Source: Curtobacterium aurantiacum
Lineage (GTDB): Bacteria; Actinomycetota; Actinomycetes; Actinomycetales; Microbacteriaceae
Direction of reading: 5' to 3'
Assembly (NCBI RefSeq): GCF_018598555.1
Contig: NZ_JAHEWN010000001.1
Span: forward strand, 1 to 64,000
DNA: 64,000 nucleotides
Both the position numbers and the translations under genes were made by a program. A model generated the notes under the pieces. The model worked only from the letters and a program-made list of their open reading frames with translations. It was not told where the DNA came from and did not search any database. This document shows, in pieces, positions 45,868-53,926 of this stretch (the stretch's first letter is position 1; each line of letters starts with the position of its first letter).

Positions 45868-46485
45868 ATGAGCACGACAGTGAACGCCGCGTCGATCGCG
45901 TCGCGGCTGCTCCTCGCCGCTGAACACGACGGTCAGTCGTTGACGAACTTGCAGTTGCAGAAGCTGGTGTTCCTCGTGCAGAGCAAGGAACTCGCCGAAC
46001 GGCAGGTACCGGCGTTCAAGGAGCCCGTGCAAGCGTGGAAGAACGGTCCGGCGATCAAACCGTTGTACGGCATGTACAAGCAGTACGTCGACCAGCCCAT
46101 CGCTCAAGTCGATGCGTCGCCGATCAGCGTCGAGCCGCTGCCCGATGAGACGATCGATGCAATTGAGGACGTGTGGACACTCTTCGGTGGCATGACTGGT
46201 GTTGCGCTGTGGAAGCTCACGCACGAGACCGGACGGGTGTGGGGCCGACACTTCCGCGCAGGCCAGCGCAACATCGAACTTCCCTCGGCTGAAATCGCCG
46301 AAGACTGGCCCGCATACCGACGTGTCGGCGAGGGCCGTAGAGCGAGCCAGCATCGCGCTGCCAAACGTGCCGCAGCGGAGAACCCCTCCTTGGGGAGCGC
46401 GCAGTTCGCGCACGCTTCGGACCCCGATTACGAAGCCGCAAAGACACGGTTCCGTGCGTCGAGGCCGCAAAGGCGTGTCGGCTGA
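45868..46485 (+). CDS. Panacea (DUF4065) domain antitoxin
   Basis: A 205-aa protein of the Panacea/SocA-like family. The N-terminal block ASIASRLLLAAEHDGQSLTNLQLQKLVFLVQ and FKEPVQAWKNGPAIKPLY are the family signatures (LQKLVYFA..H and F-x-E-x-I-x-AW-x-x-GPVVP). Panacea proteins act as antitoxins to many toxin types. The C-terminal 50 residues are basic. GGAGGGGAG precedes the ATG by 6 nt. The PIN-domain gene follows with an 11-bp overlap, so the pair forms a toxin-antitoxin operon. Confidence 0.85.
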   Translation: MSTTVNAASIASRLLLAAEHDGQSLTNLQLQKLVFLVQSKELAERQVPAFKEPVQAWKNGPAIKPLYGMYKQYVDQPIAQVDASPISVEPLPDETIDAIEDVWTLFGGMTGVALWKLTHETGRVWGRHFRAGQRNIELPSAEIAEDWPAYRRVGEGRRASQHRAAKRAAAENPSLGSAQFAHASDPDYEAAKTRFRASRPQRRVG

Positions 46486-47134
46486 GGCAGGGGCGGGAAC
46501 GTCAGGGAGAAACTCACGCCTCGTCGTGATTCTGGACGTGAACGTCTATCTCGACGCCGCGCGAGTGCTCGGAGCCCCGTTCACCTGGGAACAGCTCGAG
46601 CGTGCCGGTGTCCGCGCCCGCGCCGCGGGAGTGCCGCATGTTCGCGACCCCGGCATGGACAGCATCCTCACAATCCTTGCCTGCGCAGGGGGCACCTACG
46701 GCGACGGTCGAGCCCTCACCGTCTGGACCAGTGACCACATCAACCTCATGGTCGCGTCGAAAGCCGCCGACCCTATACACGGTGTCAGGCACCCGGGTCT
46801 CGGCTGGTCCGACAGTCACGCGCAGGCCCTCGTCGACGACCTGGTGTGGGAAGTCGTCGACCGTTCCGGTGGCGACACCGTCGGCGACATCATTAGCGCC
46901 TACGGCGATCCGCCACTGGACCACGAAGACGGCACCGTGTACGCAACCGCACGTGATGCCGACGACCCGGACGACGGGTACATCGACCGGGTGTGCATCA
47001 CCCGCGACAGCGGGTTTCTCGGAGCCTCACTACCGGGTCTGATTCGCGTCGTGTCACCAAGCGACTGGATCGTCGAACACATGGCGGAGAGTCGAAAGCG
47101 AATGATGCGTCAACTCGCGCCGCGATCGAAGTAA
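46475..47134 (+). CDS. PIN-domain toxin candidate paired with Panacea protein
   Basis: A 219-aa PIN-like ribonuclease candidate. The first acidic residue is D21 in LVVILDVNVYLDAARVLG, further acidic residues are in QALVDDLVWEVVD, and the last is Asp in VCITRDSGFL, followed by the strand IRVVSPSDWI, as in VapC-type PIN domains. Longer than VapC (about 130 aa) because of an insert near residues 120-165. The GTG at 46475 overlaps the antitoxin gene; a GTG at 46526, directly before ILDVN, is an alternative. Toxic RNase activity is an inference from fold and context. Confidence 0.75.
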   Translation: MSAEAGAGTSGRNSRLVVILDVNVYLDAARVLGAPFTWEQLERAGVRARAAGVPHVRDPGMDSILTILACAGGTYGDGRALTVWTSDHINLMVASKAADPIHGVRHPGLGWSDSHAQALVDDLVWEVVDRSGGDTVGDIISAYGDPPLDHEDGTVYATARDADDPDDGYIDRVCITRDSGFLGASLPGLIRVVSPSDWIVEHMAESRKRMMRQLAPRSK

Positions 47135-47994
47135 CGAAACCGTCGCCTCCCGATGGCTCGTCAGCTCGGGAGCCATCGTCACAGTCGTCGTCGGCACGCT
47201 GAACAGCATCAATCTGCTGGTGCAGCTCGCCCGGTGTGGCCGCAACGGCCGGAGACCGTGCTGCGGCCGCGGACGATCGCGACGAGGGCCGGCCGTGCAC
47301 GCTCGCCGATGACCTCGATGATCGCACATTCGGCGGCGTGCAGTGATGGGGCGCTCATTTCGCTATGTCGACGGAGGGGCTCCGGCGCAGTGTCCGCATA
47401 CTCGCGATGCGACGCCGGAAAGATCTGGCGGCATAGGGGAGACGTGCCCTCCTGCAACGTCTCACGTCACGCCGAATGCGCTGAACGAGCTGTCCGACAA
47501 CGAGCGCTTGAAGCCTTCACGACTGCATGTGGCATATGGCCAGGCGTCCGGCTGCTTCGGACTCAACGCGGATCGGCGCGGTGCCCCGAAGCGCCTCATA
47601 TCCGTGTGGCCAACCATGGCCAAGTAGGCGTGCTGCGCATCATTCGGCTGGCGGGGCGCTTCTTTGTCCACGCCCAGACGGGCGTTCGAGCTCGTGCGCG
47701 ACGACGACGGCGCTTCGATCCCGCACGAAGCACGTCGCTCCTGGAGACGACGACCCGGCTACCCGGTCGGCGCCGCTCGTAGCCGTGACGTCTCTGCCCC
47801 GGCCACGAGTCGCTTCACTGCTGCTGTGAGTGACGTCGTTTCTGTGAATCATCGACGGGCTCTGCGTTACCGCTCCCGAACCAGCCCCGGGATCCGCTCG
47901 CGGGTGGGGATGGTCACGCGCCATCCTGCGCCTGTCGCCGCGGAGCGAGCCGTGCGCGGCAGAATAGGAGGGGGCACCGGACGGGTTGGCAGGG
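47135..47994. other. Gene-free right edge of the accessory region
   Basis: About 860 bp in which no frame on either strand shows a family motif or normal protein-like composition. Probably remnants of decayed genes. No IS end or tRNA found. Confidence 0.4.
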
Positions 47995-48741
47995 TCAGGC
48001 GATGCTGCTGCCCCCGTCGACGAGGAGCTCGCTGCCCGTCATGCCCGAGCTTTGGTCCGTCACGAGGAAGACCACGGTCGCGGCGACCTCGTCCGGGCGC
48101 AGGAGCCGGCCGAACGGCATCCCGCTCGCCATTTGCTCGAGCATCGTGTCCGGGTTGCCCGGGGCGAGGCCCGCGAGACCCGGCGTCTCGGTGGGGCCGG
48201 GGACGACGGTGTTGATCCGGACACCGCGCGGTGCGAGCTCGGCTGCCCACGTGCGCGTGAGGGCCGCGATCGCGGCCTTCGACGCCCCGTACAGACCGAA
48301 CGACGGCTCGGTGCCGGACGCCGCCGTGGACCCGGTGACGACGACGGCGGATCCCTCGTGCAGGAACGGCAGCGCGCCCTGCACGGTGAGGGTCGTCCCA
48401 CGGACGTTGGTGCCGAACGTCGCCTCGAAGTCCTCCGCGGTGACTGCGTCGAGCGACTTGAACTCCCCGCCGCCGGCGTTCGCGTGGACTGCGTCCAGCC
48501 CGCGACCGCGCTCGGCGACCGCGGCGAAGACCGTCGCGATGTCGGTCGGCTTGGCGGCGTCGGCTCGGATCGGTGTGATTGCGTCACCGAACTCGTCGCG
48601 CAGGGCGTCGAGCGCCTCCTGCCGCCGACCGGTGACGAAGACGTGTGCCCCCTCGTCGACGAAGCGGCGAACGACCGCGAGTCCGATGCCCGACGTCCCG
48701 CCCGTGACGAGTGCGGTCTTGTCCTGCAATGCTCCGACCAT
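47995..48741 (-). CDS. SDR family oxidoreductase
   Basis: A 248-aa classical short-chain dehydrogenase. NAD(P) site TGGTSGIG near residue 14, NAG motif in VHANAGGG, Ser in VVTGSTAAS and the Y-x3-K pair in YGASKAA; C-terminal VDGGSSIA. R residues after the second strand (TGRRQ) suggest NADPH. AGGAGGT precedes the ATG. It is divergent from a TetR regulator with a perfect palindrome between, so likely repressed by it. Confidence 0.92.
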   Translation of the reverse strand: MVGALQDKTALVTGGTSGIGLAVVRRFVDEGAHVFVTGRRQEALDALRDEFGDAITPIRADAAKPTDIATVFAAVAERGRGLDAVHANAGGGEFKSLDAVTAEDFEATFGTNVRGTTLTVQGALPFLHEGSAVVVTGSTAASGTEPSFGLYGASKAAIAALTRTWAAELAPRGVRINTVVPGPTETPGLAGLAPGNPDTMLEQMASGMPFGRLLRPDEVAATVVFLVTDQSSGMTGSELLVDGGSSIA

Positions 48742-48794
48742 GATGACCTCCTGGAGTTGTTGTTGACTGCTTGGTCCAGAACGGTACGCCGTGC

Positions 48795-48810
48795 TTGACT
48801 GATCAGTCAA
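48795..48810. promoter_or_regulatory. Perfect 16-bp TetR operator
   Basis: TTGACTGATCAGTCAA is a perfect palindrome in the gap between the SDR and TetR genes, 23 bp before the TetR ATG. The TGACTGATCAGTCA type is typical of TetR repressors. Confidence 0.8.
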
Positions 48811-48832
48811 CAACGAGTTCTGAGGAGTTGGC

Positions 48833-49462
48833 ATGCCCCGACCGCGCAAGTTCGACGAGGCCGACGTGGTCGAGCGCGCCCGACGCACCTTTGCGGAGTC
48901 CGGGTTCGACGGCACGTCGCTCGACGACCTGCTCGCGGCGACGGGGCTCGGGCGGCAGAGCCTGTACAACACGTTCGGCGGTAAGAAGGAACTCTTCATG
49001 CGTGCGTTCCTCAGCGACACCGCCGAGGCCGTCGAGGTCGTGCAGGCGGTCCTGCGGAGTGCGGAGCACCCGATCGCGCGGATCCGGACGCAGTTGGTGT
49101 CCGTGGCCGTCGAGCACGGTGCAGCGCAGGGGGCGCCCTCGTTGCTGCTCCGCGCGGCGGTGGAGCTGTCGGCCCGTGACCCGGAGGTCGCCGCGACCGT
49201 CTCCGAGGCCTTCGACACCATCCGCGCGGGATACACGGCCTGCATCATTGACGCGCAGACGGCAGGTGAGGTCGAGGCCGATGCCGACGCCGAGGCGCTC
49301 GGCACCTACTTCTGTGCGGTCATCGAGGGGATGGGCGCGATCGGGCGCGTCGGGACCTCGCGAGCGGCGCTCCTGCAGGTGGGGATCGCGAGTCTCGCGG
49401 CTCTGCCGATCACACCGCTCGGCGAGGAGCACCTCGGGACGGCGGACGGTCCCTGGGACTGA
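48833..49462 (+). CDS. TetR family regulator
   Basis: A 209-aa TetR protein: HTH region VERARRTFAESGFDGTSLDDLLAATGLGRQSLYNTFGGKKELF, then a helical domain of the TetR_C type. The ATG has AGGAG 7 nt upstream. Divergent from the SDR gene; the palindrome at 48795-48810 is its probable operator. Confidence 0.92.
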   Translation: MPRPRKFDEADVVERARRTFAESGFDGTSLDDLLAATGLGRQSLYNTFGGKKELFMRAFLSDTAEAVEVVQAVLRSAEHPIARIRTQLVSVAVEHGAAQGAPSLLLRAAVELSARDPEVAATVSEAFDTIRAGYTACIIDAQTAGEVEADADAEALGTYFCAVIEGMGAIGRVGTSRAALLQVGIASLAALPITPLGEEHLGTADGPWD

Positions 49463-49523
49463 GCGTCGTCACGCACCCGGGTGACGCCGCGGCGACGTGA
49501 CCGGCGGGGCGGGCCGCCGCCGC

Positions 49524-49546
49524 GCCTCCAGTCCGGGTCTGGAGGC
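49524..49546. repeat. Dispersed element, inverted arrangement
   Basis: GCCTCCAG (49524-49531) and CTGGAGGC (49539-49546) around TCCGGGT, between the TetR gene and the convergent PRC-barrel gene. Confidence 0.65.
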
Positions 49547-49586
49547 ACGCATCCAGCGGGCGCGACGGCGCGGGCTCCAGGAGCGC

Positions 49587-50012
49587 TCACGCAGGTGGCG
49601 TCGTTCCCGCGCCCTCGGTGTCGTCTGCGCCAGCCGGGCCGGTGTCGGCCTGGTCGAGGTTCTCGTGCGGGTCGCCCATGTCTCCGGTCGCCTTGCCTGC
49701 GGGCGACAGCCCGAAGTGCTTGCGGACGGCGTTCGCCTCGGTGACGGACAAGGTGTTCCCGGCCTCGGAAGAGGGCGCACCCTTGATCGCGCTCTTCGTG
49801 TACCCGACGTGCAGGTCCGTTCCGTCGAAGGTGGCGTCCTCGACCGGGACGAGCGCGGTGTGACTCCCGAGGAGTCCGGTCGCGACGCTGACGAACGCGG
49901 CGCTGCCGTCCTCGTCGGAGGGGAACACCTGCGCGACCTTGCCGACCGTTGCGCCGTCGCGGTCTCGGACGGTCGCGTTCTCGACCTCGTGGATCGTGCT
50001 CTTGGTGATCAT
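49587..50012 (-). CDS. PRC-barrel domain protein
   Basis: A 141-aa protein. Residues about 10-70 form a PRC-barrel-like beta domain (ATVRDRDGATVGKVAQVFPSDEDG..FVSVATGLLG), followed by a helix (SVTEANAVRKHFGL) and a disordered acidic tail. Such proteins are common in actinobacteria and may relate to stress; function unknown. ATG at 50012; a TTG four codons upstream is possible. Confidence 0.8.
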   Translation of the reverse strand: MITKSTIHEVENATVRDRDGATVGKVAQVFPSDEDGSAAFVSVATGLLGSHTALVPVEDATFDGTDLHVGYTKSAIKGAPSSEAGNTLSVTEANAVRKHFGLSPAGKATGDMGDPHENLDQADTGPAGADDTEGAGTTPPA

Positions 50013-50134
50013 GGGCGTAGTCAACGCCCTCGGCCTGACCCGACTGTGTCAGAGATCGCGAGGCAAGCCCAAGCGCTGCACGACATGATCGTGGGGAGGT
50101 TGTTGACGCGCAGTGATCTGGAAGGAGCTCCCGC

Positions 50135-50635
50135 ATGAAGCGCACTCGGCAGAAGGCTGCTGGAATCGTCCTCCGGTCGGCGGGGGCAGTGCTGCTCGCT
50201 GCAGCCGTCCTCACCGGCTGCAGCTCCGGGCTCGGGAAGAGCCCGGAGCAGGCGAAGGAGTCCGTCGTCACCTTCGTCGACGAATCGACTGACGTCGTCG
50301 GTGACAGTTGGGACGTCCGGGACGGTCCGGGGCTCGGGAAGTGCGGCCTCGGTCCTGGCGTTGGGGGCGTCCAGTACGTCTACGCCAAGGTCCGCGCTGC
50401 CAGCGCTGATCCGAAGGCCGACGTCAAGGCGGTGGAACAGCACTGGAAGGAGCTCCGGGTCACGACCGAGCGGTACCAGACCGGCGGCGAGGACCCCATC
50501 CTCGGCGTCCGGGGCAGGGGAGGCCCGGTGAGCTCCTCCGACTTCCGCGCGGATCCCCGCGGGTACACGATCGACGGCAGCTCGCAGTGCGTCGCGGGGG
50601 ACTTCGAGAAGATGAGCCTCGACAGTCAGGAGTGA
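50135..50635 (+). CDS. Lipoprotein, paralogue of the 57991 gene
   Basis: A 166-aa lipoprotein with lipobox VLTGC at residues 25-29. The C-terminal block TTERYQTGGEDPILGVRGRGG is shared with the protein at 57991-58566. Four more cysteines besides the lipid cysteine could form one or two disulfides. GAAGGAG precedes the ATG. Function unknown. Confidence 0.8.
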   Translation: MKRTRQKAAGIVLRSAGAVLLAAAVLTGCSSGLGKSPEQAKESVVTFVDESTDVVGDSWDVRDGPGLGKCGLGPGVGGVQYVYAKVRAASADPKADVKAVEQHWKELRVTTERYQTGGEDPILGVRGRGGPVSSSDFRADPRGYTIDGSSQCVAGDFEKMSLDSQE

Positions 50636-50764
50636 CGACCGCGACCTGATCGCCGGAACCGAGCCGCGCCTCCAGTCCGGACCGAGACCCAGGCACCTGC
50701 GGGACGCGACACGGAGGACGGCCCGCCCCGCTGCCGAGGCGAGCCGTCCTGCGGAGCCGGGACG

Positions 50765-51814
50765 CTAGCGCGCAGCCGGCACCGCGACGCGAGCGAACTC
50801 GGCCCGCACGATGTCCGCGCCGGCAGACAGCGCACTGAGCTTCGCGAGCGCGGCGGTCCGCGCCAGCGGCGCCATCCCGCAGTTCGAGCTGGGGATGAGC
50901 TTGTCGGCATCGACGAACTCGAGCGCCCGACGCAGCACCTCCGCGACCTCCTCCGGCGTCTCCACGGTCTCGGTCGCGACGTCGATCGCTCCGAGCATGA
51001 CCTTCTTGCCGCGGATCAGCTCGACGAGCTCGAGGGGGACGTGGGAGTGGATGCACTCGAGCGAGACGATGTCGATCGACGACTGCTGCAGCAGCGGGAA
51101 GGACTGCTCGTACTGCCGCCACTCCGCTCCGAGCGTCTCCTTCCACTTGTTGTTCGCCTCGATGCCGTAGCCGTAACAGATGTGCACGGCGGTTTCGGCG
51201 TGCAGGCCCTCGGCTGCACGCTCGAGCGCGGCCACGCCCCAGTCCTGCACCTCGTCGTGGAAGACGGTGAAGGCGGGTTCGTCGAACTGGATGATGTCGA
51301 CGCCGGCGTCCTGGAGCTCGCGTGCCTCTTGGTTGAGGATCGTGGCGAACTCCCACGCCAGCTTCTCGCGGCTCTTGTAGTGCTGGTCGGAGAGGGTGTC
51401 GATCATCGTCATCGGGCCGGGGAGTGCCCACTTGATCGGCCGGTCGGTCTGGGAGCGCAGGAAGCGGGCGTCGTCCACGAACACGGGCGCCCGGCGGCTG
51501 ACGGCACCGACGACGGTCGGGACGGCCGCGTCGTAGCGGTCGCGGATGCGGACGGTCTCCTTGCGCTCCAGGTCGACGCCGTCCAGGTGCTCGATGAACG
51601 TCGTGACGAAGTGCTGGCGGGTCTGCTCGCCGTCGCTGACGATGTCGATGCCGCGGCGCTCCTGCTCGTGGACGGCGGAGCGCAGGGCGTCCTGCTTGCC
51701 CTCGGTCAGGGCGGCACCCTCGAGCAGCCAGGGGGACCAGAGTCGCTCGGGCTCGGCGAGCCAGGACGGCTTCGGCAGGCTGCCGACGATCGAGGTGGGG
51801 AGGAGAGAACGCAT
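50765..51814 (-). CDS. mesD: Core methionine synthase MesD (MetE C-terminal-like)
   Basis: A 349-aa protein equal to the catalytic C-terminal barrel of cobalamin-independent methionine synthase, without the N-terminal MetE domain. Zinc ligands are visible in AVHICYGYG (His and Cys), LECIHS (Glu) and SSNCGMAP (Cys). The gene next to it encodes a DUF1852 (MesX) protein. MesD with MesX was described as a folate-independent methionine synthase that needs oxygen; assignment here rests on this pairing. Starts IVGSLPKPSWL as in the family. 37 bp after mesX. Confidence 0.87.
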   Translation of the reverse strand: MRSLLPTSIVGSLPKPSWLAEPERLWSPWLLEGAALTEGKQDALRSAVHEQERRGIDIVSDGEQTRQHFVTTFIEHLDGVDLERKETVRIRDRYDAAVPTVVGAVSRRAPVFVDDARFLRSQTDRPIKWALPGPMTMIDTLSDQHYKSREKLAWEFATILNQEARELQDAGVDIIQFDEPAFTVFHDEVQDWGVAALERAAEGLHAETAVHICYGYGIEANNKWKETLGAEWRQYEQSFPLLQQSSIDIVSLECIHSHVPLELVELIRGKKVMLGAIDVATETVETPEEVAEVLRRALEFVDADKLIPSSNCGMAPLARTAALAKLSALSAGADIVRAEFARVAVPAAR

Positions 51815-51851
51815 GGGAGTGACGGTCCAGTCAGTCGAAGGGCAGAGGAAG

Positions 51852-52808
51852 TCAGCGCGCGAGGGCGGGGTCGGCCCACCGGGCGAGGAGTGCGTGGTGC
51901 GGCCGCACCAGGTGCTCCTCGGTCCACCGGCCCTGCCTGATCCCGAGGCGGCTGCGCTCCTCGCGGTCGTAGGTCACCGGGGTGGGCGTGAAGTCGGTGT
52001 GGTCGAGGGTGGGGCGGTAGGTGCTGCCGGCCGGGGTGTTCGCGGCGTAGACCTCCGGGCGGTAGATCTTCTGGAACGTCTCCATGGTGGCGATCGTGCC
52101 GATGAGCTGGAGGTCCGTGTAGTCGCCGGTCAGGTCGCCGCGCGTGTAGAACGCGAGCGGGGCAGCCGCTCCGGCGGGCTGGAAGTACCGGACCCGCATG
52201 CCCATCCGGCCGAAGTAGTCGTCGGTGAGCGAGGAGTGCTCGTGCTCGTACTCGGCCCCGAGCACCGGGTGGACGTGCCCGGTGCGGCGGTAGGTCTGGC
52301 TCGTCGAGACGCTGATGCAGACGACGGGCTCGGCACTGAAACTCGAGTGGAACGCGGACGACTCCAGGAAGCGCTGGAAGAGTGCCCCGTGCAGCGCCCC
52401 GAAGTCAGACGGCAAGCCCGGCGATGACGGCAGCAGGACGGAGAAGTCGTAGTCGCGCAGGTACGACGAGAAGTTGTTGCCGAGGATCCCCTGGTGGCGC
52501 TCGCCGGTGTGCTGGTCGACGATCGTGACGTCGAGCATCTCGAGCAACGGGAACTCGGCGTCCGAACCACCGTCGGAGAACTCCAGCGCCACCGAGACGA
52601 TGTCGAGCTGCAGACGGTAGCGGTCGTGCGCGGCGGCCAGCTCGTTCGCGCGCCCGTCGATCATCGCCAGCGCAGCACGGAGGTTCTGCTGACGGCGTTC
52701 GCCGCGCGCCAGGTTCGCGAAGTTCGTGGTCAGCCGGGAGCTGTCGGCGGGGGAGTAGTCCTCGTCGAACCGGGTCCGGGTGATGCTGAAGGTGAGGTCG
52801 TTCGCCAT
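51852..52808 (-). CDS. mesX: DUF1852 protein MesX
   Basis: A 318-aa DUF1852 protein. The N-terminal FSITRTRFDEDYSPADSSRLTTNFANLARGE and YEHEHSSLTDDYFGRMGM blocks are typical. MesX is required together with MesD for methionine synthesis from an unknown methyl donor. First gene of the mesX-mesD unit, divergent from a LysR regulator; the gap holds an inverted repeat. ATG at 52808. Confidence 0.87.
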   Translation of the reverse strand: MANDLTFSITRTRFDEDYSPADSSRLTTNFANLARGERRQQNLRAALAMIDGRANELAAAHDRYRLQLDIVSVALEFSDGGSDAEFPLLEMLDVTIVDQHTGERHQGILGNNFSSYLRDYDFSVLLPSSPGLPSDFGALHGALFQRFLESSAFHSSFSAEPVVCISVSTSQTYRRTGHVHPVLGAEYEHEHSSLTDDYFGRMGMRVRYFQPAGAAAPLAFYTRGDLTGDYTDLQLIGTIATMETFQKIYRPEVYAANTPAGSTYRPTLDHTDFTPTPVTYDREERSRLGIRQGRWTEEHLVRPHHALLARWADPALAR

Positions 52809-52892
52809 GGTCGGCAATCTGTTCGTCGAGCGGCCCGTGGGCACGGTGGGAAGGTTGAATCGATCATGGCGGGAATCGAGAGCCATCAGGTA

Positions 52893-52917
52893 ATACCGAG
52901 ACGCTATGCACCGGTAT
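52893..52917. promoter_or_regulatory. Inverted repeat in the mesX-LysR gap
   Basis: ATACCG (52893-52898) and CGGTAT (52912-52917) around 13 bp. The right arm overlaps the -10 box TAGCCT (52917-52922) of the LysR gene, as expected for an autoregulatory LysR site. Confidence 0.6.
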
Positions 52918-52928
52918 AGCCTCGCCCT

Positions 52929-53870
52929 ATGGCTCGTGTCTCGAACGACATCACCCTGCAGCAGCTCCGGTACTTCATCGAGGTCGCGACGGAGGGCTCG
53001 ATCAGTGCAGCGGCCGACCTGCTCTACGTGTCGCAGCCGACGATGTCCGCGGCGATGAAGGACCTCGAGACGCGGATCGGGCGCCCGCTGTTCACCCGAT
53101 CGGCCCGAGGGGTCGTGCTCACCGTCGACGGCGTCGAGTTCCTCGGGTACGCCCGGCAGGTCGTCGAGCAGGTCTCCCTGCTCGAGCAGCGGTACGTCGG
53201 CGGCCAGCGGTCGCGTCGGCTGCTCGGGGTGTCCGCCCAGCACTACTCGTTCGCGGTGGAGGCCTTCGTCCGGATGGTCGAAGCAGCGGCTGCGGACGAG
53301 TACGAGTTCTCGCTGCGCGAGACGCGCACCTGGGACATCATCGAGGACGTCCGCACGCTGCGCAGCGAGGTGGGCATCCTCTACCGCAACGACTTCAACA
53401 AGCAGGTGCTCGGCAAGCTCCTGCGGGACGCCGGCGTCGTGTTCACACCGCTGTTCGTCGCACAGCCCCACATCTTCGTGGCCAAGCGGAACCCGCTCGC
53501 ATCACGGGAGCGTGCGACCCTCGAGGACCTCGCCGACCTGCCTCGGCTCACCTTCGACCAGGGTGCGAACAACTCCTTCTACCTGGCCGAGGAGATCCTG
53601 TCGACGATGTCGAGCAAGCGGGAGATCCGGGTGTCGGACCGAGCGACGATCTTCAACCTCATGATCGGCCTCGGTGGGTACACGATCTCGACCGGGCTCA
53701 TCAGCGACGACCTCGACCCCGAGATCGTCGCCATCCCCCTCGACGTCGACGAACGCATCGAGATCGGCTGGATCGCGCACGCCTCGGTTCCCCTCACCGT
53801 CCAGGCGCGGACCTACCTGGACGAGTTGCGTGCGGTGGTCACCAGCTACGGCGTCGAGCCGCTCGGGTAG
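52929..53870 (+). CDS. LysR family regulator of mesXD
   Basis: A 313-aa LysR protein: HTH ITLQQLRYFIEVATEGSISAAADLLYVSQPTMSAAMKDLE, then a periplasmic-binding-like effector domain. The ATG lies 6 nt after TAGCCT. Divergent from mesX, so it probably controls methionine synthesis genes, as MetR or CysB types do. Effector unknown. Confidence 0.9.
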   Translation: MARVSNDITLQQLRYFIEVATEGSISAAADLLYVSQPTMSAAMKDLETRIGRPLFTRSARGVVLTVDGVEFLGYARQVVEQVSLLEQRYVGGQRSRRLLGVSAQHYSFAVEAFVRMVEAAAADEYEFSLRETRTWDIIEDVRTLRSEVGILYRNDFNKQVLGKLLRDAGVVFTPLFVAQPHIFVAKRNPLASRERATLEDLADLPRLTFDQGANNSFYLAEEILSTMSSKREIRVSDRATIFNLMIGLGGYTISTGLISDDLDPEIVAIPLDVDERIEIGWIAHASVPLTVQARTYLDELRAVVTSYGVEPLG

Positions 53871-53926
53871 GCAGGCTGCGGGTCCGGCGGTTCCAGCGAT
53901 CGGCCTGGAGGCCCGACACGCGCCCG

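Noticed and set aside
47135..47994. Several 60-95-codon frames on both strands
   Set aside because: Composition is not protein-like, starts lack ribosome binding sites and no motif is visible.
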